37,019 bases of DNA from an uncultured Clostridia bacterium (GCA_944393415.1 CALYAD010000018.1:1-37019); one strand, 5' to 3'; positions 7,428 to 16,594 are shown, numbered from the stretch's first letter. The notes: a model not told the origin generated them from the letters alone. Numbers and translations are program-made.

Positions 7428-8216
7428 ATGAAAGTTGGAGTACAGCTATACACACTCAGAGACTACTGCAAGGATCTTAAAAGCTTTTCGGAGACGCTCG
7501 GTCGTGTCGCGGACATGGGATATACGACGGTTCAGGTCTCCGGTACGTGCGCATACGAGGCGGAATGGCTAAGAGACGAGTTAAAGAAGTACGGGCTTAC
7601 CTGTAATCTGACTCATTATAACTATGACAGGATAGTCAACGACACGGACGCGGTGGTAAACGAGCATAAGATATTCGGATGTAAATATATAGGCGTCGGT
7701 TCTCTGCCCGGCATTTTTTCAAAGGAGCCGGATAAGGTGCCGGAATATTTTGCGGATTTCGTTAAAAAAGCTAAGCCGGCGGCAAAACGGATAGCGGAGC
7801 TTGGCTGTTACTTTATGTATCATAATCACGGCGTTGAATATACGAACAAGCAGGGAGATAAAAACTATATGCAGCTGCTTTCCGACGCGTTTACCCCGGA
7901 GGAGATGGGCTTTACTCTCGATACATACTGGGTAAAAGACGGAGGAAGCGATCCCGTGGAGGAAATAAAGCGTCTTTCCGGCAGACTTCCGTGCGTGCAT
8001 TTCAAGGATATGGCGGTGGAGGCGGACGGCTCGCATCACTTTACATGGTGCGGTAACGGCATAATCGATTTCGCGTCTATCGGTCAGGCGCTGAAGGACG
8101 CGGGTACGGAGTACGCGTTTATTGAGCAGGACCAGACATTTTCCTGTGAGCCGGATCCGTTCAAATGTCTTGAAAAGAGCAAGAAATATCTTTCGGCTTT
8201 AGGCTTTGAATTTTAA
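7428..8216 (+). CDS. Sugar phosphate isomerase/epimerase-like TIM-barrel protein
   Basis: This 262-residue protein belongs to the AP endonuclease 2-like TIM-barrel superfamily (xylose isomerase-like, IolE/hydroxypyruvate isomerase relatives). Visible blocks are MKVGVQLYTLRDY, a cytosolic start without signal peptide, YHNHGVEY with a conserved histidine, FTLDTYWVKDGG, CVHFKDM and FIEQDQTFSCEPD; the Glu, Asp, His and Glu at these points normally bind a divalent metal. The exact sugar is unknown. The ATG at 7428 is preferred over a TTG at 7383 because it has the genome-typical RBS with 13-base spacing. It is first after a strong promoter and is followed 133 bases later by the rhamnosidase-like gene, suggesting joint sugar catabolism. 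Confidence 0.85.
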   Translation: MKVGVQLYTLRDYCKDLKSFSETLGRVADMGYTTVQVSGTCAYEAEWLRDELKKYGLTCNLTHYNYDRIVNDTDAVVNEHKIFGCKYIGVGSLPGIFSKEPDKVPEYFADFVKKAKPAAKRIAELGCYFMYHNHGVEYTNKQGDKNYMQLLSDAFTPEEMGFTLDTYWVKDGGSDPVEEIKRLSGRLPCVHFKDMAVEADGSHHFTWCGNGIIDFASIGQALKDAGTEYAFIEQDQTFSCEPDPFKCLEKSKKYLSALGFEF

Positions 8217-8349
8217 ATAACCGCCATAACCGGCGTTTAATACAATTTGATCGGATAAAAGCCTCGGACTGCGTCTTTGGCGTGCTGTGCAAAACGGCTA
8301 AGCCGCGCCGTTGGTTACCGGTCCGGCGTAAGAAAGGTATGGTCAGAAT

Positions 8350-10542
8350 ATGGATTCAGTATGGATAACGCCTGTTGACGTATTGGACAGAACCGCGGTC
8401 TACCGTTTTGAAAAGACGGTAAACGCAACAAAAAAAGCGGTTATTGAGCTGAATATCAGCGCGGATACAAGATATAGGTTTTATGTCAACGGAAGGTACG
8501 TATGCGAGGGCCCCTGCCAGAGCGACCATTTTTTCTGGAGATATGAGACAGTGAAGGTTCCCGCCTCACTGCTTAAGGATGGGGAGAATCTGCTGTCCTT
8601 TGAGGTGCTTTACATTAAAGACGAATGTTTTTATACACAGGTCAGGAAGGATAAGCCGGCGCTACTTGTTTTCGGTACGCTTGAAGACGGGGAAAGAAAA
8701 GAGGAGATTGTCACGTCTCCCGGGTGGAAATGCTTTGTAGAGAGAAGCAGATACTGTGTCAACAGATTCAGCTACATTTCAATGCCGCACACAGAGGAGC
8801 ATACCTGCGAGCCGGATACACAAACCGAAACCGTGGCGTGCGCTGCGAATAATATCAAAAGCGGCAACCGTTCTCCGTACGGCGTGGACGATAAATATAT
8901 TCTCGAAAAACGAGAGATCGCACTGTTAAAGCCGGGACGCCCTGCCGCTTTTACGGAGCTTAAAAGGACGGATACCTCGGCGGAGCTTGACGCGGGTGTT
9001 TATACTACCGCGTATCCGAAATTCGTATTCAGGGGGAAAAAGGGCGGAAAGATAAGATTCACATACGCGGAGTGCTACTGTCAGGGAGGAAAGGTGCGTA
9101 AAAAGGGACGCCGTGATCTTCCTAAGGGCGAGATTATCGGATTGTACGATGAGATTACATTTGACGGCAGAAAGCAGGAATTTACACCGTTTTACTGGAG
9201 AGCGTTCAGGTATGTTAAGGCGGAATTCCCTGAGGGAACGGAGTTTGAGGCGAAGAATCAGAAATACAGCCCGTATTTTTACCCGATAGAGGAAAAGGGA
9301 TATATAAAAACCTCCGATAATACAAAAAATAAGCTATGGGAAGTCTCATTGAATACGCTCAGATGCTGCACTCACGAAAGCTTTGTCGACTGCCCTTATT
9401 ACGAGCAGTGCCAGTATGACATGGACAGCGCGCTTGAAATGATGTTCATGTTCAGGGTAACAAATGATTATTCGATGAGCAGAAAGGCGGTCTATGATCT
9501 TGCGCGTTCACAGCAGCCGGACGGCATGCTGCTTGCCCATTATCCTGCGACAAAGCGTCAGGTGATACCGACTTTTTCACTGTACTGGATTCTGATGCTA
9601 AGAGATTATGTTACTTACAGCGGAGATCTTTCGGCGGCGAAGGAGCTGATGCCTGTCGCAGACGGAGTGCTTAACGCCTTTGACCTGCTTATAAACGAAA
9701 ACGGACTTGTAGGGGCGACAAAATACTGGCATTATACCGACTGGGTTCCGGGCTGGGAAAGAGGTGTGCCGCCGCACGGAAGCGAAAATCCTCTTACTCT
9801 CAGCAGCATGATCTATTCCGCGGCTCTGGAGCAGGCGGCGAGCCTTGCGGAGGAGATCGGAAGGACAGGGCTTAGGGAGGAATATTTAAAGAGAAGGGAG
9901 GCGGTAAATAAAGCGGTAAACAGGTATTGCTACAATAAGGAGAAACGGTTTTATGAGGATGTTCCCGGTTTTGGCGGTTATTCGGAGCATACCGCGGTAT
10001 GGGCGGTGCTTTGCGGCGCGGTTACGGGCAGTGCCGCGGAGGAGCTGATAGACCGCAGCTTTGCACTGGACGTTAACAGGGCGTCGTTTTCCTTCAATTT
10101 TTATACCTTCCGCGCGCTTGAAAAGGCGGGGAGATATAAACAGTACGCGGAGCGCCTTTTCACCGGCTGGTATAAGATGCTGAAGCTGGGCTGTACTACA
10201 TGGTGCGAAAACCCCGATGATCCCAGAAGCGAATGTCATGCGTGGAGCGCGGCGCCTATATATGAATATTCCGCGATGTTTCTCGGTGTAAAGCCGGCGG
10301 CTACAGGCTTTAAGGAGGCGGTCGTGACTCCCGATCTCACGTTTGCCGACAGGGTGGACGGAGCGGTACCGACCCCGGAGGGAATAATAAAAATCCACTG
10401 GGTAAACCAAAAGGGCAGGCTGGAATTTTCACTGAAGCTTCCGAAGGGCGTCAATGCGCGGCTGAAGCTTCCGGGCAAAGACAGCGTGCCTGTCAGCGGA
10501 GAATACCGGTACTCGGGAAATGCTTTGACATGTGATAAATAA
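8350..10542 (+). CDS. Alpha-L-rhamnosidase-like glycoside hydrolase (GH78-type)
   Basis: The 730-residue protein has an N-terminal beta-sandwich (RYRFYVNGRYVCEGPCQSD, as in Bac_rhamnosid_N) and an (alpha/alpha)6 barrel. DCPYYEQCQYDMDS at residues 347-360 aligns with the GH78 catalytic block usually written DCP..E....GD. Near the end, TTWCENP (about 616-622), HAWSAAPIYE (from 630), GVKPAATGF and a beta-sandwich tail are also GH78-like. It would cleave terminal L-rhamnose from glycosides. There is no signal peptide, so it should act in the cytoplasm on imported small rhamnosides. In place of the usual Gly-Asp it reads Met-Asp-Ser, so specificity could differ. The start has GAAAGG 12 bases upstream with GGTCA. 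The 133-base gap before it has a weak AACGGC/GCCGTT stem only. Confidence 0.82.
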   Translation: MDSVWITPVDVLDRTAVYRFEKTVNATKKAVIELNISADTRYRFYVNGRYVCEGPCQSDHFFWRYETVKVPASLLKDGENLLSFEVLYIKDECFYTQVRKDKPALLVFGTLEDGERKEEIVTSPGWKCFVERSRYCVNRFSYISMPHTEEHTCEPDTQTETVACAANNIKSGNRSPYGVDDKYILEKREIALLKPGRPAAFTELKRTDTSAELDAGVYTTAYPKFVFRGKKGGKIRFTYAECYCQGGKVRKKGRRDLPKGEIIGLYDEITFDGRKQEFTPFYWRAFRYVKAEFPEGTEFEAKNQKYSPYFYPIEEKGYIKTSDNTKNKLWEVSLNTLRCCTHESFVDCPYYEQCQYDMDSALEMMFMFRVTNDYSMSRKAVYDLARSQQPDGMLLAHYPATKRQVIPTFSLYWILMLRDYVTYSGDLSAAKELMPVADGVLNAFDLLINENGLVGATKYWHYTDWVPGWERGVPPHGSENPLTLSSMIYSAALEQAASLAEEIGRTGLREEYLKRREAVNKAVNRYCYNKEKRFYEDVPGFGGYSEHTAVWAVLCGAVTGSAAEELIDRSFALDVNRASFSFNFYTFRALEKAGRYKQYAERLFTGWYKMLKLGCTTWCENPDDPRSECHAWSAAPIYEYSAMFLGVKPAATGFKEAVVTPDLTFADRVDGAVPTPEGIIKIHWVNQKGRLEFSLKLPKGVNARLKLPGKDSVPVSGEYRYSGNALTCDK

Positions 10543-10653
10543 ACGAGTGACCGCGCCGTAAATCACACAATAGTTATCTCTTGATTCCTCCTTGGCGGTA
10601 AGGGACTTTGCTTCTTAACGCCGTTTGGAGTAAGAAAGGAATGGTCGTAAATA

Positions 10654-11151
10654 ATGGGAGAAATTTTTGAGGCGATAAAGGAAAATATTGAGTTAGTTCA
10701 TATCATACTGTTCGCGCTCGGCATAATATTTTTAGTAGCTGAAATGTTTGAGCCGGGAGTCGGCGTGCTTGGCGCCATAGGCGCCGTGCTGATGATAATA
10801 GACGTTTTTGTGCTTGCCGAAAGCTTTGCTCAGGGACTCGTATTGTTCACATGCGTGATCTTTATTATCCTGCTGGCGGTACTTATCATGTTCATACTTG
10901 CCTCATACGGTATAGTTCCGAAAAAGCTTGTGCTCAAAGATACGCAGATAACGTCCGAGTCCTTCGCGGCTCCGCCGGATGTAAAAGAAGGAGAGGAGGG
11001 TATAACGGTGACGTATCTGCGGCCGGTAGGCAAAGCGGATTTCGGCGGCAAGGTATACGACGTCATCAGCGAGGGCGAATATATCGAGAAGGATAAGACG
11101 GTTGAGGTCGTGACGGTAAGCGGAAACAAAATAACGGTAAGAGAAAAATAA
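10654..11151 (+). CDS. NfeD-family membrane protein
   Basis: The 165-residue protein has an amphipathic N-terminus, three to four membrane helices between residues about 15 and 85 (including [16 protein letters not shown] and [12 protein letters not shown]), and a C-terminal soluble domain from about 105 to 165 rich in beta strands ([33 protein letters not shown]). That is the OB-fold of NfeD proteins. NfeD proteins are encoded with flotillins and are thought to assist in membrane microdomain organisation. Here floA follows 80 bases later. This is the short NfeD form without the serine-protease domain. A stem GGCGGTAAG/CTTAACGCC with one mismatch lies in its leader. Confidence 0.88.
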   Translation: MGEIFEAIKENIELVHIILFALGIIFLVAEMFEPGVGVLGAIGAVLMIIDVFVLAESFAQGLVLFTCVIFIILLAVLIMFILASYGIVPKKLVLKDTQITSESFAAPPDVKEGEEGITVTYLRPVGKADFGGKVYDVISEGEYIEKDKTVEVVTVSGNKITVREK

Positions 11152-11192
11152 ACCGGCAGGCAGCCGGAACAGAAATCAAACGAATTGATAAA

Positions 11193-11231
11193 GAAAGGAA
11201 GATCCGTGGGAGACCGGATCGTGGTCAGAAT
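11193..11231 (+). promoter_or_regulatory. floA RBS split from the start by a small hairpin
   Basis: GAAAGG (11193-11198) is followed by a perfect hairpin GATCCG (11201-11206)/CGGATC (11215-11220) with an 8-base loop, then GTGGTCAGAAT and ATG 11232. The linear distance from GAAAGG to ATG is 33 bases. With the 20-base hairpin left out it is exactly 13, the commonest spacing in this window. No other SD lies near the start. Confidence 0.6.
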
Positions 11232-12245
11232 ATGTTTGGATATTTTCTTGCGCTGGAGCCCAGTACGTTGATACCTATAGTCCTTATTACATTCCTTGTT
11301 ATCCTGATTTTGGTTCTATTTTTCAGCTTTGTTCCGCTTAAGCTCTGGATAAGCGCGCTTGCGTCGAACGTGCACGTAAGCATATTTACGCTGATAGGCA
11401 TGAAGCTTCGGCGTATTAAGCCAGAAAAAATCATAAACCCTCTTATTCAGAGTACAAAGGCCGGAATCAAAATACAGATAAACGATCTCGAGTCTCATTA
11501 TCTTGCCGGAGGCAACGTCGACAAGGTGGTGAAATCACTTGTCGCGGCACAGAGAGCCGAGATACCGCTTAATTTTGAGCGAGCGACCGCGATAGATCTT
11601 GCGGGACGCGACGTTCTGGAGGCGGTTCAGATGAGCGTTAACCCTAAGGTTATAGAGACGCCGGTCGTGGCGGCGATCGCAAAGGACGGCATCGAGCTTC
11701 GCGCCAAGGCGAGAGTAACGGTAAGGGCAAATATCGACCGTCTGGTGGGCGGAGCCGGAGAAGCTACCGTAATCGCGCGAGTCGGAGAAGGCGTTGTAAC
11801 AACGATAGGCTCGGCGGAAACGCATAAGGCGGTTCTTGAAAATCCGGATAGGATATCGAGAACGGTTTTAAGCAAAGGACTTGAGTCGGGAACGGCGTTT
11901 GAAATACTTTCAATAGATATTGCGGACGTCGATGTCGGACGTAACATCGGAGCCAATCTTCAGACAGAGCAGGCGGAGGCAGATAAGAGGATCGCGCAGG
12001 CAAAGGCCGAGGAACGAAAGGCTATGGCAATGGCAGCCGAGCAGGAAATGAAGGCAAAGGTTCAGGAAATGAAAGCAAAGGTCGTTGAGGCGGAGTCTGA
12101 GCTGCCTAAGGCTATGGCAGAGGCGTTCAGAACCGGGCGTCTCGGGATAATGGATTATTATAATATGCTTAATATTCAGGCTGACACTGACATGAGAAGG
12201 TCGATAGGTCAGTCGGAAGAAAAAAACGGTCCTTCCGAAATGTAA
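11232..12245 (+). CDS. floA: Flotillin-like protein FloA
   Basis: This 337-residue protein is the short bacterial flotillin FloA (UPF0365 type). A membrane helix at about residues 14-33 ([20 protein letters not shown]) and a second hydrophobic stretch are followed by the SPFH core ([52 protein letters not shown] block). An Ala/Glu/Lys-rich coiled coil spans about 245-295 ([20 protein letters not shown]). It forms oligomers in functional membrane microdomains that affect membrane fluidity and cell wall enzymes. It is paired with NfeD, as usual. Length and organisation match the family. The leader is unusual: its SD is set off by a hairpin. Confidence 0.95.
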   Translation: MFGYFLALEPSTLIPIVLITFLVILILVLFFSFVPLKLWISALASNVHVSIFTLIGMKLRRIKPEKIINPLIQSTKAGIKIQINDLESHYLAGGNVDKVVKSLVAAQRAEIPLNFERATAIDLAGRDVLEAVQMSVNPKVIETPVVAAIAKDGIELRAKARVTVRANIDRLVGGAGEATVIARVGEGVVTTIGSAETHKAVLENPDRISRTVLSKGLESGTAFEILSIDIADVDVGRNIGANLQTEQAEADKRIAQAKAEERKAMAMAAEQEMKAKVQEMKAKVVEAESELPKAMAEAFRTGRLGIMDYYNMLNIQADTDMRRSIGQSEEKNGPSEM

Positions 12246-12362
12246 CAGGGGTATAAGTTAATATCCTGACGCAAGGCATACAGGCGTTCAGCGGAGTGAC
12301 ATCTTTGTATTAATGATCATAGTGCCTGTTTTCAGCGGTCCGAGAAAGGTGTGGGTATCAAA

Positions 12363-12713
12363 ATGAAAGATTCTGAATACGGTGAAGTAACAATCAGATA
12401 CAACGGATGGACTACGCCCGAAAACGGAAGACCGGGGGGAATATTGCCGAAGATGCCGTCCGGTCATGACGGCGCGTCCTCGGTCAGCGTAAAAAACGAG
12501 CGAACTTTAGGGCAGCATGGGTTATCCGCAGAAGCTGAGCGCAAGTCAGGTCCCGAAACAAAAGGTCCGGCTGGCTCAAGACAAGAGGCTCGGGGCGGAA
12601 GCGAACTCAGCTTTGACCGGGAAGCGCTTATCAAGGGTATAAAAATGAGCGTTATTCTCGGGCAGCCGGTTTCAAGAAACCGGCTGAGAGCCGGCGGTAA
12701 GTACCGTGGTTAG
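12363..12713 (+). CDS. Small uncharacterised protein downstream of floA
   Basis: The 116-residue product is not recognised. Residues 1-20 (MKDSEYGEVTIRYNGWTTPE) could form short strands. The middle, about 20-85, is low-complexity and rich in Gly, Ser, Pro and charged residues, so it is probably disordered. The C-terminus FDREALIKGIKMSVILGQPVSR is the only hydrophobic, likely helical part and may be the functional motif. The start at 12363 has GAAAGG 13 bases upstream. It is third after nfeD and floA, 117 bases from the latter, so it may be a FloA partner; that is a guess. It has no signal peptide or membrane segment. Confidence 0.6.
   Translation: MKDSEYGEVTIRYNGWTTPENGRPGGILPKMPSGHDGASSVSVKNERTLGQHGLSAEAERKSGPETKGPAGSRQEARGGSELSFDREALIKGIKMSVILGQPVSRNRLRAGGKYRG
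12663..12686. repeat. 24-base near-perfect palindrome inside the 3' end of the small gene
   Basis: CAGCCGGTTTC (12663-12673) and GAAACCGGCTG (12676-12686) are perfect inverted repeats with an AA centre. They overlap codons of the LGQPVSRNRL segment. No T-run follows. It may be an mRNA hairpin at the transcript end, or a result of codon use. Confidence 0.45.
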
Positions 12714-12886
12714 CGTGAGTATAGTAGCAGCTCAGGCTAAAGATTTTACACCGTAATTTTTTATTTACCAATGACTGCTTTTTTGGCGATAGTGCACAAA
12801 AATCGAGTCTCTGATTGTACAAAAAGCGAAAAATTGCAGCCGAAAAATAAAATTCACACTATAGTAACAAAGAAAAAGATATTTTA

Positions 12887-12895
12887 TGCTAAAAT
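12887..12895 (+). promoter_or_regulatory. Possible extended -10 promoter of the solute-binding protein gene
   Basis: TGC followed by TAAAAT forms an extended -10 element, 41 bases before the start at 12937. There is no good -35. The AT-rich gap 12714-12936 contains nothing else that I recognise. Confidence 0.35.
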
Positions 12896-12936
12896 ATAGA
12901 CACGAAAATATTTTTAGTAAAGGAGATGTTCATTCA

Positions 12937-14517
12937 ATGAAATTCAAACAAAAACTGGCGTTTCTGTTGATTTTCGCGATTGCCGTGGTGCCCTTGTTTG
13001 TCACAGGATGCGTCAACGGACCCAATGATGATATTCATACAATAGAGAACGCTAGTGAGCTTCCGCCATCCTTTAACGGCGAGCAGAAGAACTTGAATGG
13101 GTTAAGGTTTACCGTTCTAACCAAACAGGATAGATCCGCGACTCAGGCATTCAACGTGGTGGATCTCGTCGTAGAGGATAACCTCGGGGACTCTGCTATA
13201 GTCGCTGCCGTGTCGGAAAGAAACACTAGGTTACAAACCAATTTCAATGTCACAATCGAAAGGATCACTAATACCGACCCGAATACAGAAGCTTCCAATG
13301 CAATAATGAGGAGAGACGATTCCTATTCCGCCTTTATGCTTACTGTTCAGCAGTCGCTTAATCTTGCTTTGAATGGAGCTTTGGTCGATTTCTATAATGA
13401 CGTTGACTATATCGATCTTGAGGCGGACTGGTGGGATTCGGCTATTATCAGCAACCTTCTGCTTTATGATGGCGCATACCTGGCTCTCGGAGACATCAAC
13501 ACGGTTGACGATGACTGTACATGGCTGGTGCTGTTCAATAAAAATCTGTACACTGAAGAGACCGGTAATCTTCCGACTGTTCTGTATGATGTTGTAAAAT
13601 CAGGCGACAATCAGGTCGGAGGATGGACTCTTGAGTATCTGCAGAATCTCGCGTCCACATATTACAGACCCGATCCCAACAACGCAAATAAATACGACCC
13701 GGATTATGCGGGAACAGGTACATACAGTGTTTATCTGCAGGATGAGGTAGCGACGGTTCTTCTTCAGGCGTCAGGTAATACTCCCACTGTATTAGACGAC
13801 AGAAGCGCCGCGGGAATCAGAGACAATATTTCGGGTAACGACGCGTTTTTCTCGGCGTTTGAAACGGTATATAATTTCATGGGCGGAAGCGATAAGGGAC
13901 AGTGGCTTCTGAATATGAACGACGTTACCGCAAGCACTTCCGGTGAGGATATATGGGAAACTATAGCCAGAGGTACTTTTAAGGCAGACAGAACGATGTT
14001 TTATATATGCCATGCAGGGACGATAAATCTTGTTCGTGATATGGACTCCGAGTTCGGTATTCTTCCTATACCGAAGCTGAGCGATCAGCAGATGAATTAC
14101 GGTAACACGATTCAGTATAACAACGCGAGCTGTTATGTGGTTCCGAGCCGCAGCTACAGCGACCCTGAGGCGGATGATAATGCTGCCTACGTTCTTGAGG
14201 CAATGGCGTATATGTCAAGCTCCGAATACGCAAACGCGGTAAGTCCTGACAATGATATATCGCTTAAGTATGCTTACCGCGAAACCGTTCTGAAAAGAAA
14301 GGCTACGCGTGACGACGAGTCTATGGAAATGCTTGATCTTATATTCGACAACAGAATATTCGACCTTGCGTGCGCACTTGATATTAACGGCATTAATGGA
14401 GTTATTATGACTAACGCAACAAGCACTTCGTCTCACAACTTCGCGTCGAGCTACGAAAGCTTACCTGACATGGAAACCGAGCTTATTAAGCTGTTTGAGA
14501 ACCTATCCAGAAGATAG
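12937..14517 (+). CDS. Extracellular solute-binding lipoprotein (ABC transporter substrate-binding type)
   Basis: The 526-residue protein starts with a lipoprotein signal: MKFKQKLAF, a hydrophobic core and lipobox VTGC, so it is anchored to the outer face of the membrane. The mature part resembles family 1 substrate-binding proteins: an N-terminal lobe with NLNGLRFTVLTKQDRSA, AVSERNTRLQTNFNVTIERI and LEADWWDSAI, then LVLFNKNLYTEETGNLPTVLYD, GGWTLEYLQNLA and FGILPIPKLSDQQMNYGN. These proteins usually deliver sugars or peptides to an ABC importer. No permease or ATPase gene is adjacent, so the partner must be elsewhere. The start at 12937 (AAAGGAG upstream) is used because the signal peptide begins there; an ATG at 12886 would add a spurious tail. 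Confidence 0.82.
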   Translation: MKFKQKLAFLLIFAIAVVPLFVTGCVNGPNDDIHTIENASELPPSFNGEQKNLNGLRFTVLTKQDRSATQAFNVVDLVVEDNLGDSAIVAAVSERNTRLQTNFNVTIERITNTDPNTEASNAIMRRDDSYSAFMLTVQQSLNLALNGALVDFYNDVDYIDLEADWWDSAIISNLLLYDGAYLALGDINTVDDDCTWLVLFNKNLYTEETGNLPTVLYDVVKSGDNQVGGWTLEYLQNLASTYYRPDPNNANKYDPDYAGTGTYSVYLQDEVATVLLQASGNTPTVLDDRSAAGIRDNISGNDAFFSAFETVYNFMGGSDKGQWLLNMNDVTASTSGEDIWETIARGTFKADRTMFYICHAGTINLVRDMDSEFGILPIPKLSDQQMNYGNTIQYNNASCYVVPSRSYSDPEADDNAAYVLEAMAYMSSSEYANAVSPDNDISLKYAYRETVLKRKATRDDESMEMLDLIFDNRIFDLACALDINGINGVIMTNATSTSSHNFASSYESLPDMETELIKLFENLSRR

Positions 14518-14559
14518 TGGCCGCATGATAAGTAGAGTTGGTATAATTTAGCTTTTATT

Positions 14560-14598
14560 CGGGAGACTGTTCTTAATGGAACAGCCTCCCGTTTTTTT
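14560..14598 (+). terminator. Rho-independent terminator after the solute-binding protein gene
   Basis: CGGGAGACTGTTC pairs with GAACAGCCTCCCG (one A-C mismatch) around a short TTAATG loop, followed by seven T residues. Confidence 0.92.
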
Positions 14599-14727
14599 AT
14601 TAACATAAGTACTTTGTATATGTAACCCGCAAAAAAACATAGTTTTATTTGATTATTTAAATATTAGTTTTATTTTTTAAATTATTTTCGTGTTTTTTGA
14701 GTAGAAATTCCTTTTGCCCCTGAATTA

Positions 14728-14736
14728 TGGTATAAT
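14728..14736 (+). promoter_or_regulatory. Extended -10 promoter upstream of the phosphohexomutase gene
   Basis: TGG followed by TATAAT (14731-14736) in an AT-rich stretch; no canonical -35 at 16-18 bases. The gap 14599-14884 has no gene. Besides this it holds the palindrome at 14777-14798. Confidence 0.45.
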
Positions 14737-14776
14737 TGTAATATATTGTTAACAAAAATCCGTAATAATTATAATA

Positions 14777-14798
14777 ATAGTATATTATAATATACTAT
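14777..14798. repeat. 22-base perfect AT palindrome
   Basis: The 22 bases from 14777 to 14798 read the same on both strands, with core GTATATTATAATATAC. It sits about 40 bases after the extended -10 candidate and 87 bases before the start codon. It could be an operator or simply AT-rich low-complexity sequence. Confidence 0.4.
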
Positions 14799-14884
14799 AA
14801 TACTCATATAAAATAGAAAATATTATTGATATCTGATCCGGCGTCCCTACGTTAAGCCCGGTATAAGTTGAAAGGATTGATTTT

Positions 14885-16594
14885 ATGCAGGCATATGAAG
14901 AATGGAGATCAAGAGAGCTTGAGGATAGCGATCTTACAAAAGAGCTTATAGATATAGAAGGCAATGAGAAAGAAATATTCGAACGTTTTCGCTGTGATCT
15001 TGAATTTGGCACCGGAGGACTGCGCGGTCTGATAGGCGCCGGAACCAACAGAATGAATATCTATACGGTAGGACGCACAACTCAGGGTCTTGCCAACTGT
15101 CTTATTTCCCGGAATAAAACAAAAAGAAAGCTTTCGGTGGCAATAGCGCACGACAGCAGAAACAAGGGAGAGCTTTTCACACGCAGGGCGGCGTCTGTTC
15201 TTGCGGCAAACGGTATAACAGTTTTTGTATATTCTGAGCTCGCGCCTACGCCGGCGCTTTCCTTTGCGGTCAGATATTACGGCTGCGACGCCGGGATTTG
15301 CTTGACCGCGAGTCATAATCCGGCGGCTTATAACGGATATAAGGTGTACGGCGATGACGGTTGCCAGCTTGGTCCGGCAATGGCGGATATAATATTGGAG
15401 GAGATCGGCAAGACCGATATATTTGACGGCGTCAAGACCATGGATTATGAAATGGCGGAAAAGCAGAGACTTATAATACCGATAAATGACGAGGTTTTTA
15501 ACGCGTTTTTCGCAAGCGTGAAAAAGGAATCTCTGCTTTCCGACGATGTAAGAAGCGGAGATAAGCTCAGAATAGTGTATACTCCGCTCAACGGGGCCGG
15601 CAGACGTTCGGTTATGGCGGTTCTGTCAAGCGAAAGCTGCTATGATATCACTGTGGTAAAGGAACAGGAAATGCCGGACGGTAATTTTCCTACATGTCCT
15701 TATCCGAATCCCGAAAATCCGGAGGCAATAAAGCTTGCTTTGGAGTTGTGTAAAAAGACAGACGCCGATATCATGCTCGCGACGGATCCGGACTGCGACA
15801 GATGCCGCGCGGCGGCAAGAGACGGCGACGGATACACGGCTCTATCCGGAAATCAGACCGGAATACTTCTGCTCGATTATATTGCGGAAAGAAAAAAAGA
15901 ACTCGGAATCCTTCCGAAGTCTCCGGTCGCCGTGACAACGATAGTATCCACCGCTATGGCGGACAGTATAGCTGAGTCTCACGGGATAGAGCTTCGCAGG
16001 GTTCTTACGGGATTTAAATATATCGGAGAGCAGATAGCGCTTCTGGAAGAAGAAGGAAACGCTGAGAGATATATTTTCGGCTTTGAGGAAAGCTGCGGAT
16101 ACCTTTCGGGCGGGTATGTAAGAGACAAGGACGGCGTGAACGCTTGTATGCTTGTGGCGGAGATGGCTCTGTATTATAAGAGAAAGGGAATGACGCTCAT
16201 AGACGCTTTTAAGCAGCTTTGCCGCCGGTTCGGGTACTTCAAAGAAGATCTTATGAATTTTTCATATGAGGGTGCGGACGGCGCGGAAAAAATGAAGAAT
16301 ATAATCGGAAATCTGCGTAAAAATCCGCCTTCGTTTTTCGCGGGAAGCAAGGTGATAGGTATAACGGATTACCATAAAGAAGGGCTCAGAGAGGGAGAGT
16401 TTAACTCAGAGACCGGACTTCCGGATTCAAATGTACTGGAATACCGCACCGAAAACGGATGTAAGGTTATAGTAAGACCTTCCGGAACCGAGCCAAAAAT
16501 GAAGGCATATCTTTCTGCTTCGGGTAAGACGGAGGAAGAGGCGTCGTCAAGGCTGAATGCACTGAAAAATGATATACCCTCTCTGGGGCTTTAA
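14885..16594 (+). CDS. Phosphoglucomutase/phosphomannomutase (alpha-D-phosphohexomutase)
   Basis: The 569-residue protein has all family blocks: FGTGGLRGLIGAGTNRMN near the start, the phosphoserine loop LTASHNPAAYNGYKVYGDDG (serine at about 143), metal-binding DPDCDR at about 301-306, the sugar-binding FGFEESCGYLSG, and the phosphate-binding RPSGTEPKMKAY near residue 532. It interconverts hexose 1- and 6-phosphates. The length fits the PgcA-type enzymes of Bacillota, which act on glucose and often mannose phosphates. ManC follows 153 bases later, so supply of mannose 1-phosphate or glucose 1-phosphate for the polysaccharide locus is likely. GAAAGG lies 9 bases before ATG. Confidence 0.95.
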   Translation: MQAYEEWRSRELEDSDLTKELIDIEGNEKEIFERFRCDLEFGTGGLRGLIGAGTNRMNIYTVGRTTQGLANCLISRNKTKRKLSVAIAHDSRNKGELFTRRAASVLAANGITVFVYSELAPTPALSFAVRYYGCDAGICLTASHNPAAYNGYKVYGDDGCQLGPAMADIILEEIGKTDIFDGVKTMDYEMAEKQRLIIPINDEVFNAFFASVKKESLLSDDVRSGDKLRIVYTPLNGAGRRSVMAVLSSESCYDITVVKEQEMPDGNFPTCPYPNPENPEAIKLALELCKKTDADIMLATDPDCDRCRAAARDGDGYTALSGNQTGILLLDYIAERKKELGILPKSPVAVTTIVSTAMADSIAESHGIELRRVLTGFKYIGEQIALLEEEGNAERYIFGFEESCGYLSGGYVRDKDGVNACMLVAEMALYYKRKGMTLIDAFKQLCRRFGYFKEDLMNFSYEGADGAEKMKNIIGNLRKNPPSFFAGSKVIGITDYHKEGLREGEFNSETGLPDSNVLEYRTENGCKVIVRPSGTEPKMKAYLSASGKTEEEASSRLNALKNDIPSLGL

